From: Paracnuella aquatica
Lineage (GTDB): Bacteria > Bacteroidota > Bacteroidia > Chitinophagales > Chitinophagaceae
Assembly (NCBI RefSeq): GCF_003332885.2
Contig: NZ_QOWJ01000008.1
Span: forward strand, 62,001-126,000
DNA length: 64,000 nt
Direction: 5' to 3'
In this document: positions 25,325 to 35,534 of the stretch, piece by piece
How the letters are laid out: each line of letters starts with the position of its first letter
Numbering within the stretch: the stretch's first letter is position 1
Made by a program: the position numbers and the translations under genes
Notes under the pieces: generated by a model
Told to the model about the DNA's origin: nothing
Database searches by the model: none
What the model saw: only the letters and a program-made list of their open reading frames with translations

Positions 25325-28300
25325 TCAAAAGCTTGTTTGAAGAGAAAAAGTGAAATTCCGTGCAAATGGGTAATACAACCCACGCTCAATCTGGATGGAA
25401 GAAGACCGCCAGATATCGTTAGCGGTAAGTGCCACACGCAGGTTGCTCATGCGCAGCCTTGAATAGACTGACTTGTTGAAATCGTACGACAGGTATACCG
25501 AACGGAGCTCCAGCAAGTTGTCTTTTTGTACAAAACGATTGGAGGCAAAAGATGTCCCCAGGTCGGCCACATCTTTAAAGTAAGTATGGTCGCCGGGCTT
25601 CTTCCAGCGCTGGTCCAGCACACGGCGGTCTACGTTGAACCTCGGGTCTGCATTTTCCACGCGGTCGGCCAGTGTTTGGTTGTACACATCGGCACCAAAG
25701 CGGTAGAAAAAGCTGGCCGACAACATGAAGTTTTTATACGCAATATTGGCACCCAAAAAGCCTTCTGCTTTCGGTGTATAATCGCCCACCGGCACAATGT
25801 CTTTTACATCCCACACATAGGTCAGCGAGTCGTTGCGTTTAATAAAGATCTCCTGCCCGTTTTCCGGGTCAATACCCAACGACCGCACTGCGTAAATGGT
25901 GTTGAGCGACTGGCCTTCATTAAAGCGCAACAGCGGCACCGAACGGTACTGCCCCGACACCTGCTGTTCGTCGGCTTTGTCGTTGTATTCTTTCAGAGCG
26001 TTGGATATGCGCAGGATGCGGTTTTTATTACTGATGGCGTTGGCAGTGATCGTCGCCGTGAACCCGCGTTTTTTTACCACATCATATTTCAGGTTCAGCT
26101 CAAAACCATAATTCTCCATGTCGCCCAGGTTGTCTTTGTAAGAAGTAAAACCTGTGGACGGCGGCAACATGATATCCGCCAGCAAGCCCTTTGTGAGTTT
26201 GTAATAATAACGCGGCGCAATGGTGAGGCGGTCGCCAAACATGCCAAAGTCGACGCTCACATCATAGTTCTGTGTGCGCTGCCATTGCAGGTTGTCGTTG
26301 CCAAACTGGTTTACAATGGCGCCCACACCGGTGGAGTACCAATTGCTGCTGTAGTAAGTAAAAGTTGTTTTAGACAGGTACGGCGGAAACGACACCGCAC
26401 CGGTAAGGCCCGTACTGGCCCGCAACCGCAACAAGCTGATGGCGGAGCCGCGCAGGAAATCTTCCTTGTGCACATTCCATCCAAGGCCGGCCGCCCAAAA
26501 AGGCGCTACGCGGCTATCGGAGCCAAACTTCGAGGAACCATCAGCCCGCACCGATATGTCGGCGAGGTACTTGTTGTTCAAGGAATAGTTCAGGCTGAGG
26601 AACGAACCAAACAAGCGGTCGCGGGACACATTGCCGCCCGGCGCAGCGTTCTCTTCGTATCGGTTGGCAAAGCCAATATTGGTGAACCGGTCGTTGGTAA
26701 AACCAACCGCGGAAAACGACTTGGTGTCGCTGAGGTAAGTGCGGATATTGGTGCCCAAAGCAAAGTTCAGGAAATGCGCACCGATGCCCTTGTTGTATGT
26801 AAGGGTGGCGTTACCATCGAGTGCCGTTTCGCCAATGCCGGTAAAATTGTAGCGGCCGCGGTTGGCGAGCTGGCTGGTTGGGTAAAAATAAAACGTGTTG
26901 GACAGGGGCGATTGAAACTGGTCGAACTCGGAATTGATCTTGGTTAAACTGCCCAGGGCACGCAGCCGCAAACCCGGAACAATATTCCAATCGGCAGAAA
27001 GCGCTTCGATGATTTCGAGGTACGTGCCTTTATTGAACGAGCTTAAAGTCGAATTATACAACGGGCTCAACACTCTTTCCGTTTGTACGGCACCGTTAGG
27101 TGTGTTGCGGTTGGTCCATGCATCAATTTCCTGCAGGGTGTTGCCCAGCGAATCAGTCTTTGGATAATATGGGTTCATCCGCACATATTCGTCAAACCCG
27201 CCATAGGGCGACTCCTGCGATTGCACCGATGCAACGGTAAGAATGTTGCGGAACGAAAACTTGCTGCTCGGACTGTACGTGAGGTGCATGCCCAGGCTGT
27301 AGCGATTGCGAAACGATTCTTTCATTACACCCGGCGTAGCCTGGTAGCGCATTTCCAGCCCATACCGGATGGACTGCGAGCCACCTTCGAGGAAAAGGGA
27401 ATGTTTTTGACCAATTGGTGTAGTCAGCGGCTGCGACAACCAATAGGTATTGACGCCGCCCACCACGTTTTGCTTTTTGCGGTAATACAGTACATCCAGC
27501 TGATCCTGGCTCAATGCAGGATTGTTGGCGGCATCATACAGACCGGCAAGCCTTTCGTATTCCAGTTTTTCTGCCGCATCTAGCACTTTATAATCGGTGA
27601 GGTCCGGCGCCATCGCGTTCAGCTCAAAGTTGTAGGCCAGTTGCAGTTTGCCTTCCTTCGGTGCTTTAGTGGTGATCACCAACACACCGTTTGCGGCACG
27701 TGAACCATAGATGGCGGTGGCGGCGGCATCTTTCAGCAAGGTGATGGACTGAATGCGGTTTACATCCAAATCATACACTTTCTGCAGGCTTACTTCAAAG
27801 CCATCCATGATGAATGTGGGCAGGTTCATGCTGGTGGCCAGGTTGTTTCGGTCCAGCATGCCTTCGCCGCCAGTGGGCAACGCGGTGGATCCCCGCACAT
27901 TTACCGCCGGCAGCCGGTTGGGGTCGGAGCCCAGCAGGTTGTTTTCCGTAAGCTTGAATGAAGGGTCAAAGGATTGAATGGCCTGCAGCACATTCAGCGG
28001 GTTGTTTTTCTTTAATTCTTCACCGGAAACAGTAGTTGTAGTGCCGGTAAAACTTTCTTTTTTCAACACTTGGTAGCCGGTTACCACAAGGGCTTCCATC
28101 GGTGCAGCAGCGAGGCTTAAGCTAACAGTAATCGGGCCCACATCTTTTACCACAACTTCTTTTGCAGTATAACCAACATAGCTAATGATCAATGTAACGC
28201 CGGGATCGGCCTGTATCGAAAATTGCCCCTTATCGCCGGAAACCACGCCTGCTTTGCCGCCTTTTACCATAATGTTGGCGCCGGCAATGGGTTTGCCGGT

Positions 28301-28753
28301 CTCGGCATCTACAACGGTGCCCCGTACATCAATAAAGGCAACCTGCACGGCCTCCACCGGCGCCAGCTTCGGTGCCACTTCGGCCTGTTTTTGCCGTATG
28401 CTTACCACCACCGTTTCGTTGACGATGCTGAAGCCGAGCGGCTGGTTTCGAAAGCATTGCTCCAGCACCTGTTGCAGCGGCGCATCTTTTACCTGTATGC
28501 TTACGGGCTGCGCTGCCTTTATGGCTTTTGCATTGTAAAAAAAGGTGTAACCGGTTTGCTTCTTGATGTCTTTGAATACCTGCTCCAGCTTTGCGTTGGT
28601 GCGGGATAAGGTAACCCGTTGCGAAAAACCGGCAGCACTTACCTGCAGACAGGCAGCCAAAAGTAAAACAGCGGTGAGGTTCATTAGTTTGACGGTTGAG
28701 GCCTTCACAAGGGGCCGTCGGGGCCGCACCTTGCAAAGAATACGAAGAATCAT
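25325..28753 (-). CDS. SusC-type TonB receptor with STN signalling domain
   Basis: A 1142-residue SusC-like channel. After a signal peptide (AVLLLAACLQVSAAGFSQ) there is an STN domain (about residues 45-115, KLEQVFKDIKKQTGYTFFYNAKAI), then a carboxypeptidase-regulatory-like domain (VRGTVVDAETGKPIAGANIMVKG), the plug with GSRAANGVLVITTKAP, and the barrel. The STN domain contacts a FecR anti-sigma factor in the periplasm, and a fecR gene lies directly upstream. The receptor is therefore a trans-envelope transducer: ligand binding should release the ECF sigma factor and induce its own locus. The substrate is unknown. Confidence 0.93.
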   Translation of the reverse strand: MILRILCKVRPRRPLVKASTVKLMNLTAVLLLAACLQVSAAGFSQRVTLSRTNAKLEQVFKDIKKQTGYTFFYNAKAIKAAQPVSIQVKDAPLQQVLEQCFRNQPLGFSIVNETVVVSIRQKQAEVAPKLAPVEAVQVAFIDVRGTVVDAETGKPIAGANIMVKGGKAGVVSGDKGQFSIQADPGVTLIISYVGYTAKEVVVKDVGPITVSLSLAAAPMEALVVTGYQVLKKESFTGTTTTVSGEELKKNNPLNVLQAIQSFDPSFKLTENNLLGSDPNRLPAVNVRGSTALPTGGEGMLDRNNLATSMNLPTFIMDGFEVSLQKVYDLDVNRIQSITLLKDAAATAIYGSRAANGVLVITTKAPKEGKLQLAYNFELNAMAPDLTDYKVLDAAEKLEYERLAGLYDAANNPALSQDQLDVLYYRKKQNVVGGVNTYWLSQPLTTPIGQKHSLFLEGGSQSIRYGLEMRYQATPGVMKESFRNRYSLGMHLTYSPSSKFSFRNILTVASVQSQESPYGGFDEYVRMNPYYPKTDSLGNTLQEIDAWTNRNTPNGAVQTERVLSPLYNSTLSSFNKGTYLEIIEALSADWNIVPGLRLRALGSLTKINSEFDQFQSPLSNTFYFYPTSQLANRGRYNFTGIGETALDGNATLTYNKGIGAHFLNFALGTNIRTYLSDTKSFSAVGFTNDRFTNIGFANRYEENAAPGGNVSRDRLFGSFLSLNYSLNNKYLADISVRADGSSKFGSDSRVAPFWAAGLGWNVHKEDFLRGSAISLLRLRASTGLTGAVSFPPYLSKTTFTYYSSNWYSTGVGAIVNQFGNDNLQWQRTQNYDVSVDFGMFGDRLTIAPRYYYKLTKGLLADIMLPPSTGFTSYKDNLGDMENYGFELNLKYDVVKKRGFTATITANAISNKNRILRISNALKEYNDKADEQQVSGQYRSVPLLRFNEGQSLNTIYAVRSLGIDPENGQEIFIKRNDSLTYVWDVKDIVPVGDYTPKAEGFLGANIAYKNFMLSASFFYRFGADVYNQTLADRVENADPRFNVDRRVLDQRWKKPGDHTYFKDVADLGTSFASNRFVQKDNLLELRSVYLSYDFNKSVYSRLRMSNLRVALTANDIWRSSSIQIERGLYYPFARNFTFSLQTSF

Positions 28754-28842
28754 ACTTTTGCGTTGTTGGTTTTACAATGTTGTTTCATGGCCGTAAGGCC
28801 GCGTAGTTGTCTGCTACAAAAACCGTTGTTTTTCCACGCCGG

Positions 28843-28866
28843 TCGGAAGCGTTGCCGCGCTTCCGA
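28843..28866. other. Stem-loop between fecR and susC
   Basis: TCGGAAGCG at 28843-28851 pairs with CGCTTCCGA at 28858-28866 (9 bp, 6-nt loop) and is followed on the plus strand by TTTTT. On the coding strand it has no trailing T-run, so it may reduce rather than end read-through from fecR into susC, or act in the other direction. Confidence 0.45.
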
Positions 28867-28911
28867 TTTTTGTGTCCAAACCTTTTATAAAAATGGCTGC
28901 AGTAGTTGCCG

Positions 28912-30075
28912 CTATTGCATCACCACTATTTTTTTCCCTTCAATCCGGAAACGGATATTGCTCAACTCCAGGATCTTTAAAAGCTCCGTTGCCTTGCTGT
29001 TGCGCGGCACTTCGCCGGAAAAGCGATCGCCGGTTGGTGTGCCTTCGTACACCACTTCCACATCGTACCAGCGGGCCACTTGGCGCATCACCGTTTTCAG
29101 GTCGGCGTTATCAAATGAAAAGTAGCCATTCTTCCAGGCCACTGCCTGTTCCACGTCGGCGGTTGCCACGTCGATGGTTGCGTCGTTTTTACCAACACTG
29201 GCCTGCTGCCCCGGCACCAGCCTGGCCTTGGCCGAAGGATTAGTTACCGACACGCTACCTTCAAGTAATGAAGTGCGCATTTCGCCTTCGTCGCTGTAGG
29301 CATTTACGTTGAAATGTGTTCCGTGCACCACTACCCTGTTGTCCGCAGCCGCCACCACAAAGGGTTGTGCGCCGTTTTTTACCACTTCGAAATAAGCTTC
29401 GCCGGTAAGTTCCACCAGCCGTTCGGCACCGGTAAAGGCTGTGGGATATTTTAATGAAGAAGCCGCGTTGAGCCAGACCAGGCTGCCATCGGGCAGTGTG
29501 AGCTGGTACTGGCCGCCCCTGGGCGTAGCCAGCGTGTTATACAAAACCGCATTGCCCGCAGCGCCGGCGCTGTTGTAAGCCAATCGGCCATCGGCAAGTT
29601 TTATGATTTTGCTCCCACCTTGCTGCAACGTGGCGCCGTTGGCGGTACTGTCCAGCAACACTGTGCTGCCATCGGCCAGTGTAAGCGTTGCGGCGTTGGT
29701 GCCTGGGAGCAAATCTGTTTGAACGGATTTTGGTGTGGATGCAATTGTAGGTTGCTCCTGATTTGACAACCAATAGAAAATGCCGGTGCCTGCCAGCAGC
29801 AGCACTGCAGCCGCAACAGCTAACCGTGGCCAACGAAAAAGGGGAATGACGCGGCCTGTGGGCCCGGCTTGTTTGGTGGCGGCGATCTGCGCTTGTATTT
29901 CGGCAAATGCCTGCTCGCCCAGCTCGTCCACCGTAATCGGTTGCTCGGTAATCACCACTTCCGTGTCGGCGCCGTCGGCCGAATCGTACCATTGGTGCAG
30001 TTCAGCCTTTTCGGCCTCCGTGGCTTCGCCGCGCAAAAATTTCTCGGCCAGTTTTGATATATGATCAGGAATCAT
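28912..30075 (-). CDS. FecR-family anti-sigma factor
   Basis: A 387-residue inner-membrane anti-sigma factor. The N-terminal cytoplasmic part (KLAEKFLRGEATEAEKAELHQWY) binds the ECF sigma factor. One membrane segment follows at about residues 87-104 (LAVAAAVLLLAGTGIFYWL). The periplasmic FecR domain has the hallmark TPRGGQYQLTLPDGSLVWLNAAS, GEAYFEVVKN and RDNKATEL-like C-terminal (here PRNSKATELLKILEL) blocks. It lies between the sigma factor gene (63 bp upstream) and the STN-containing susC, the classic cell-surface signalling order. Length and domain order are normal. Confidence 0.92.
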   Translation of the reverse strand: MIPDHISKLAEKFLRGEATEAEKAELHQWYDSADGADTEVVITEQPITVDELGEQAFAEIQAQIAATKQAGPTGRVIPLFRWPRLAVAAAVLLLAGTGIFYWLSNQEQPTIASTPKSVQTDLLPGTNAATLTLADGSTVLLDSTANGATLQQGGSKIIKLADGRLAYNSAGAAGNAVLYNTLATPRGGQYQLTLPDGSLVWLNAASSLKYPTAFTGAERLVELTGEAYFEVVKNGAQPFVVAAADNRVVVHGTHFNVNAYSDEGEMRTSLLEGSVSVTNPSAKARLVPGQQASVGKNDATIDVATADVEQAVAWKNGYFSFDNADLKTVMRQVARWYDVEVVYEGTPTGDRFSGEVPRNSKATELLKILELSNIRFRIEGKKIVVMQ

Positions 30076-30138
30076 GGTTCCCCATTTCTAACATAGAGAC
30101 ATGGGAGGAACTTTTGTACGCAGGAAATTTCCAGTTTT

Positions 30139-30705
30139 TTAAAAAAAGAAAAAAGGCAGGGCCGACAGCGCCAATTGTTTGCGGCGGCGGCGCATAAAAT
30201 CCATCACTTTGGCAGAATAGCCTTCCGCTGTACGCACCGATACACCGAGCATGCCGGCCACTTCTTCCAGCGGGCGGTCGAGCATTTTGTGGTGTACAAA
30301 AACGAGCCGGTGCTTTTCGGGCAGCTCGTTAGAAAGACGATGCAGGATTTCGAGCAATTGGCGGTTGTCCAAATCGATGGCTGCAATTTCTTTTGGAGCA
30401 GCTACTTTGGCTGCCAGCGCCTGTGCCCGCTGTTTGTTGGCTGTGGCCCGGTACACGGCATAACGCGTCATGGCGGAGAGGTACAGGGGCAGCGAGTGAA
30501 TTTCGAGGCCTTCCCGTTTTTGCCAGAGCGTCAGAAAAACTTCCTGTACAATTTCCTTGGCATCGTCAGCCGATTGCAGCCGTTTTAACGCAACAAAAAA
30601 AAGCTGTTGCCAGTACTGGCGATAGATGGCTGCGAAGGCGGCTTCGTCGCCGGCCTTCAGGCCTTGCAGTAAGTAGCGTTCGTTATCGTTTGTTGGTTCG
30701 GACAA
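30139..30705 (-). CDS. ECF RNA polymerase sigma factor (FecI/RpoE-like)
   Basis: A 188-residue ECF sigma factor. Region 2 is DEAAFAAIYRQYWQQLFFVALKRLQSADDAKEIVQEVFLTLW. Region 4 is LPEKHRLVFVHHKMLDRPLEEVAGMLGVSVRTAEGYSAKVM, a helix-turn-helix that reads the -35 element. It is first in a sigma-FecR-SusC-SusD signalling locus. The only start in frame that keeps the N-terminus is a TTG at 30705 (TTG TCC GAA); an in-frame TAA lies eight codons upstream and no ATG precedes region 2. TTG use may keep sigma levels low. Confidence 0.9.
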   Translation of the reverse strand: MSEPTNDNERYLLQGLKAGDEAAFAAIYRQYWQQLFFVALKRLQSADDAKEIVQEVFLTLWQKREGLEIHSLPLYLSAMTRYAVYRATANKQRAQALAAKVAAPKEIAAIDLDNRQLLEILHRLSNELPEKHRLVFVHHKMLDRPLEEVAGMLGVSVRTAEGYSAKVMDFMRRRRKQLALSALPFFFF

Positions 30706-31053
30706 AAGCAGATTGGTTTCGGCTTAAGGTAATAAAAAATTAATAAGTCATAACCCTCAACTTTCCCAATTGAGTAGTTTTGGCACCAACAACCGCTATT
30801 TGAAATGGCTTTCGCGTTTAACAGAAAAACCTTCCCTACAAACTTAATCGACAAATTTGTTTTTTAAAACATATTAAATTTTATCATTGATAACGGACTA
30901 ATCTTACCATGATGCCGATGGTGGCGGAAACGGCGATTGGTCGCATTCCGGTTGGTGCAATTACTGCGAATGATTTTGCCACCCAACTTACCTAAATAAA
31001 AGAGCATTTCATCAATGGCATAACGAGGTTTAAAACAAAATGCCTTCATCAAT
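30706..31053. other. Intergenic region upstream of the sigma factor gene
   Basis: About 350 bp between the end of ccsBA and the sigma factor gene, both on the minus strand. It is AT-rich near 30840-30890. I find no convincing gene, RNA or repeat in it. Short frames here are unsupported or overlap the sigma gene. Confidence 0.5.
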
Positions 31054-34000
31054 CTACACCGACATCGCCCTCCGTTCCTGCTTTGCAAATTGCCGGTACC
31101 TGAACACAGCGCCCGCCGAAATAAGCGCCAGTATTGCCACCGCCCAGTACACCCACTGCGGGATGGGTACAGGATCGCCGGCGGCGTAAGAGTGCAGTCC
31201 GGACAGATAGTAGTTCACACCAAAAGAAGTCATGATGATGGACGAAAAAGCCCATAGGCTGGCCAGGTTGTACACCAGTGGATTGTTCATGGCGGGAATC
31301 AGGCGTAGGTGCAGCACAAATGCATATACAATCACTGAGATAAGCGCCCATGTTTCTTTTGGATCCCAGGCCCAGTAGCGGCCCCAGCTTTCGTTAGCCC
31401 ACACGCCGCCCAAAAAAGTGCCGATGGCCAATAAGAATAACCCGATGGTAATGGCCAGTTCATTTACAATGGTCAGCTCCTGCAGGCTTACCAGCCATGC
31501 GGCCTTTGGCGATGCAGGTTTGAATATTAAAAAAAGTAAACTTAAAAGTGCCAGTATTGCGGCCAACGCCAGCGGAGCATATGAACTAACGATGATGGCT
31601 ACGTGTATTTTCAGCCAGTAAGAATGCAGCACCGGCATCAGGTTGGTGATCTCGGGGTTAAGCCAGTCGAGGAAGCCTACAAACAACAGCGTACCGGAAA
31701 AGAGCAAGCTCAGTGGAATGGTAAAACGGCTTTTGCCCGAAAACAATAAACCAAACAAGAGTATGCCCCATGCCACAAAAACCAGCATTTCAAAGCCATC
31801 CGTCCACGGTGGGCGCTGTGCGATGTACCAGCGCAAACCCAAATGCGTGGTAAAAGTGAGGAGCCCCGCCCAACTCATGATCTTGCCGGTGTTCCAGGCA
31901 AAGCGCATGGCGCCGTTTTCGCGAAACAACATGGCAATTGCCAATACAAGCATGGCTATGCCCAGCAACCAAAACGGACCGAACAACCGGTTGCCCAGGT
32001 TAAGTTTATTGTACAGGAGTTCTGTTTTCAACAGGGCCTCATCGGGGTACACCGTTTTACCTGCATGCTGCTGAAACAAATGCATGTATTCCAGCGCTTC
32101 GTCGGCTTCTTTCCATGAGCCGTCTTTCAGCCCTTTGCGCAATGCGCCGAGGTACATGCCAGTAATATTGGCTACAAAATTTGCATCTTCCGCATCAAAG
32201 CCCTGCCCCGATTGCTGGCTGGTAAACCAGGTGTTATTCTTGTCCCCTTTGTTGGGAAAAATGCGCAGGAAATCGCCGCTGAGCAGCGCATAAAAAATGT
32301 TGAAGCGTTCATCGGTTTTGAGCAATTCTTTATGGCCTTCGTTGCGTTCGGCGGGCTTCAGCCGGTTGGCTTCTTCCACCAGGTCGTGCAATAGGTAATC
32401 GCCATCCCCATTTAAAAATTGCTGAAACGAAATGCGGCCGGTTGGCGCAATGCTTAAGGCTTTGAAAACAGGACCTGATTTTTCCTGATCAATTTTAATA
32501 ACGGGCAGTTGGCTGAATGTTGCCGGATCGAGTTGCACAGCCAGCAGAAATTGTTCTGCCGTCAGCGTTACCTCACCTTCTTTTGCCGGCACTTTAATGG
32601 TGGAACGGCCATTGAGCTTGCGTACAATTTCATTGGCCAACGTATTCAGCGGCTTCATGCGGCCGTCCAGGTCCTGAACCACCAGTTTGCCGTAGGCGGC
32701 TGCTTTTTCCTGCGGAATGATCATCGGCGGCGCAGGCGTTTCGGCATGCAGCCCGCTGGTACACAACAACAGCAGTACCGCTGTTTTCACCACAGCTGCA
32801 CGTTTTTTTATGGTGCCCAGTTTTTTGTTCAATACCCTAAACCTGCTGCCCTTCGCAAACAAGGTCAGGAACATGCCAAGGCTCAGGAGAAAATACCCTA
32901 GGTATGTAATGTATGTTCCGGGCCGGTCTTGGTTTACCGAAAGCACGGTGCCTTTTTCATCGGTATCAAACGAAGACTGGTAAAAACGATAGCCTTTATG
33001 ATCCAACACATTGTTCATGAACACGCGGTACGGAAACGATTGTGCACCATCATGCACCTGCAACTGGCTGGCGTAGCTGGCCGGGCTTTGACTGCCGGGA
33101 TAACGCTCCAGTTCGAATTTTTTCAAATGCAAACCAAAGGGCAGCATTTCCGCTTTGGGCCCGTAAGTAAGGTTGAACAACTTACCACCATGGGTAAACG
33201 AATGCCATGCAGGATTAAAGGAAGCAATGGTGATATAACTTTCTGTAACTGGCTTGTTCTCGTTATCGGTCACCACCAGCTTTACCACATCGGGCAGGTT
33301 CTTGGCTTCTTTTTTATCGTGCACTGCCTTGTAGGTTAGCGCAGCTTCTTCATGAATTTCTTTAAGCATAAATGCGCCGCTGTCCCACTGGTACAGCGAA
33401 CGGATTTGCAACGGGGCCGCGTGGCCGGCATGCACCGCGCCAATCTGCTGCGATGCCATTTCCATTACCTGCAGGTGAACATCGGAGCGGATGGTCCAGC
33501 CGGTATCATTGCGGAAAATTTTAACCGGTGCGGCCGCATGTTCCGATGTACCCACCACCAGTTTTCCTATTTGCAACGCTGCGCCTTCTTTGATTACAAA
33601 ATCCTGGCGGCCTTCGCCCTGTGCCGTTGCAAAATCAAAATAAGTATCATCACCTTTTACCATTTCTTCTTTGGCACCGGTAATATATTCCTGCACGGTT
33701 ACATTGAACTGCTGTCCGCCCAACTCGATGTTTGTGGTAACAGGCTTGTAATTATACGCCACCAGCACCAGCGGTTTTTCGAAACGTTTGCCGCCGTCCG
33801 GGTGCTTGAGTTGCAGGTAACGGTTAGCCGAAAAAAAAGTATGCTCCGTGGCACCTTCACGAATGTGGATCACGCCTTCGCGGCCAAAATAACGCGTAAC
33901 GCCGGCGCCAAGGATAATGAGCACAAATGCAATATGAAACAACCCAATGGGCCACCGGGCTTTTGTGAATAACTTGTACTGGCCTGCATGCGCTATAAAA

Positions 34001-34176
34001 TTAACAGCCAGCCACACCATCAAAAACTCGAACCACCAGGCTTCGTACACCAGCCCGCGGGCCACGGCGGTGCCATGGTCGTTTTCAATAAAAGTTGCTG
34101 CGGCCATGGCCACAGCAAACAGGATCAGGAGTATGAGCGAAACGCGGGTGGAAAGTAGGTGCTTCAATACATTCAT
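31054..34176 (-). CDS. CcsBA-type fused cytochrome c synthase (ResB-ResC fusion)
   Basis: A 1040-residue membrane protein in which a CcsB/ResB-like N-terminal half and a CcsA/ResC-like C-terminal half are fused, as is usual in Bacteroidota and epsilonproteobacteria. The N-terminal half has membrane segments ending near residue 100 and a large periplasmic region. The C-terminal half carries the haem-handling motif WGRYWAWDPKETWAL (WWD-type) and conserved His residues (HLGLRWY, LHSYWLKIH). It transports haem and attaches it to CxxCH sites outside the membrane. It is the last gene of the nrfHA-porin operon, whose products need nine haems, and may also serve the other cytochromes in this window. 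Confidence 0.92.
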   Translation of the reverse strand: MNVLKHLLSTRVSLILLILFAVAMAAATFIENDHGTAVARGLVYEAWWFEFLMVWLAVNFIAHAGQYKLFTKARWPIGLFHIAFVLIILGAGVTRYFGREGVIHIREGATEHTFFSANRYLQLKHPDGGKRFEKPLVLVAYNYKPVTTNIELGGQQFNVTVQEYITGAKEEMVKGDDTYFDFATAQGEGRQDFVIKEGAALQIGKLVVGTSEHAAAPVKIFRNDTGWTIRSDVHLQVMEMASQQIGAVHAGHAAPLQIRSLYQWDSGAFMLKEIHEEAALTYKAVHDKKEAKNLPDVVKLVVTDNENKPVTESYITIASFNPAWHSFTHGGKLFNLTYGPKAEMLPFGLHLKKFELERYPGSQSPASYASQLQVHDGAQSFPYRVFMNNVLDHKGYRFYQSSFDTDEKGTVLSVNQDRPGTYITYLGYFLLSLGMFLTLFAKGSRFRVLNKKLGTIKKRAAVVKTAVLLLLCTSGLHAETPAPPMIIPQEKAAAYGKLVVQDLDGRMKPLNTLANEIVRKLNGRSTIKVPAKEGEVTLTAEQFLLAVQLDPATFSQLPVIKIDQEKSGPVFKALSIAPTGRISFQQFLNGDGDYLLHDLVEEANRLKPAERNEGHKELLKTDERFNIFYALLSGDFLRIFPNKGDKNNTWFTSQQSGQGFDAEDANFVANITGMYLGALRKGLKDGSWKEADEALEYMHLFQQHAGKTVYPDEALLKTELLYNKLNLGNRLFGPFWLLGIAMLVLAIAMLFRENGAMRFAWNTGKIMSWAGLLTFTTHLGLRWYIAQRPPWTDGFEMLVFVAWGILLFGLLFSGKSRFTIPLSLLFSGTLLFVGFLDWLNPEITNLMPVLHSYWLKIHVAIIVSSYAPLALAAILALLSLLFLIFKPASPKAAWLVSLQELTIVNELAITIGLFLLAIGTFLGGVWANESWGRYWAWDPKETWALISVIVYAFVLHLRLIPAMNNPLVYNLASLWAFSSIIMTSFGVNYYLSGLHSYAAGDPVPIPQWVYWAVAILALISAGAVFRYRQFAKQERRAMSV

Positions 34177-34180
34177 GCTG

Positions 34181-35497
34181 TTACAATAAAATCCCGATGA
34201 ACTTATTTTTCATATTGGGCCTAAAGATCAACATCAGGTAAGCCCAGTTCTGGGTTTGTTTTAAAGAAAAGTTACTCTGTACCCGTTCAAAGGTATCAGA
34301 GTAAAACAACTGGCTGTAGCCGCCCTGCAACGATAGCGCATCGTTGATCAGGAAGCCCACCGACAGGTCCACTTCGGTGCCCAGGTAGCGGTCCATTTTT
34401 GCACCGGCGGCGTTGTACACATCGGCGTACGACGAAAAATAATGGCCATCCAGTTGGGTAAACAATTTCTGGTTGATATCGAGCCGGCCCCGAACATACA
34501 GATCTTTCAAGCCCACCGAACCTTCATGCGCACCACCCACATAAAATAGGTCCATGTAACCATTGTGGAGGTGGTTGGTACCGTACTGCGGCGAAAAGGA
34601 ACTGCTCTTGTTACTAGTGCCTGCCCGGGTGCCGCTCAACACTTCGGCACCGGCCACCAGGCGCAGCTTGCGGCCCGATGCGGTGTCAATGTTGATCTGT
34701 TGCAGCACCTGTGCACTGGCGTCAAAAGCATTTAGTTTGCGGCCGTTTCCGTCTTTGCCCAACTGGTGGTAATAAAAACCCGAGAGTTGTGTATTGCCCA
34801 GTGTCAGCCGCAGCGTAGGCACACCAATGGTTTGGCGGTAATGCTGGCCGTCGCCAAATGCGGTGCCTCCCGTAATGGGGCGGGTAACCTGGCGGCCCTC
34901 GTTCCAGCCCAGCAGCGAAAACTGCAGCTTGCCGATCACGTTCTCGTAGCGGGCCATTAGCGCCGACTTGTACTGGTTGGGCACCGTAAACGTGTTGTTG
35001 GCAAGTTGTTGTCCATCCTGGTTGTATCCGCCGCCAAAATGAAATTTGGCAGTGCCCCGCTCCCATTTTGCCAGTGCAAAATCGTGTGCCCGTGCCTGTA
35101 AGGCCCAGTCGAGGTTGCCAAGGAAACGGGCATTATCATAATTCAGTTCCTGGCGGCCCAGTTTTAATTTCCAGGTGGGCGACAGGGCCATTTCCAGCCA
35201 TGCTTCGTGCACCGAAAGGTTATTGTCGGTAAGCTTTGTTTGCGAAGTATTGCCCCAGGTACGCACATCCTGAACCGAAGCAAAAAATTGCAACGCCGAC
35301 CGCTGATAAGACGCCTGCAGCCTGGCCCGGTGGGCAATAAATGTGGCAGGATCGAAGCCTTCGGGGAGCGGCCGGTTGTAACCATGGCGGTACTCGGTGC
35401 GCTGGATCAGCTGGCCATCGAGGTTGAACTGGGCAAAACTGGCGGTGCTGCAAAGCAAGCCGGACAGGCATCCGGCCAGGAGTACAATTTTTCTCAT
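34181..35497 (-). CDS. Alginate-export-type outer-membrane porin
   Basis: A 438-residue beta-barrel protein starting at the ATG at 35497 (MRKIVLLAGCLSGLLCSTASFAQF), which gives a clean signal peptide; the longer frame does not. The core resembles the alginate-export (AlgE-like) porin family: FIAHRARLQASYQRSALQFFASVQDVRTWG, then WKLKLGRQELNYDNARFLGNLDW. In Bacteroidota such porins often accompany respiratory reductases and may admit anions; here nitrite is a candidate because nrfHA lie directly upstream (inference). It is 4 bp before ccsBA, so cotranscription is near certain. Confidence 0.8.
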   Translation of the reverse strand: MRKIVLLAGCLSGLLCSTASFAQFNLDGQLIQRTEYRHGYNRPLPEGFDPATFIAHRARLQASYQRSALQFFASVQDVRTWGNTSQTKLTDNNLSVHEAWLEMALSPTWKLKLGRQELNYDNARFLGNLDWALQARAHDFALAKWERGTAKFHFGGGYNQDGQQLANNTFTVPNQYKSALMARYENVIGKLQFSLLGWNEGRQVTRPITGGTAFGDGQHYRQTIGVPTLRLTLGNTQLSGFYYHQLGKDGNGRKLNAFDASAQVLQQINIDTASGRKLRLVAGAEVLSGTRAGTSNKSSSFSPQYGTNHLHNGYMDLFYVGGAHEGSVGLKDLYVRGRLDINQKLFTQLDGHYFSSYADVYNAAGAKMDRYLGTEVDLSVGFLINDALSLQGGYSQLFYSDTFERVQSNFSLKQTQNWAYLMLIFRPNMKNKFIGILL

Positions 35498-35534
35498 AAT
35501 AGTGGAATGAAAAATTTGGGGCAAGCCGCTAGTG

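Noticed and set aside
30657-30854. A 65-codon minus-strand frame with a Cys-Trp-Cys segment before the sigma factor gene.
   Set aside because: It starts with TTG, overlaps the sigma gene in another frame and shows no domain or leader-like ending.
30864-31088. A 74-codon frame overlapping the 3' end of ccsBA, considered as a transposase remnant.
   Set aside because: No recognisable transposase motif or terminal repeats, and it overlaps a well-supported gene.
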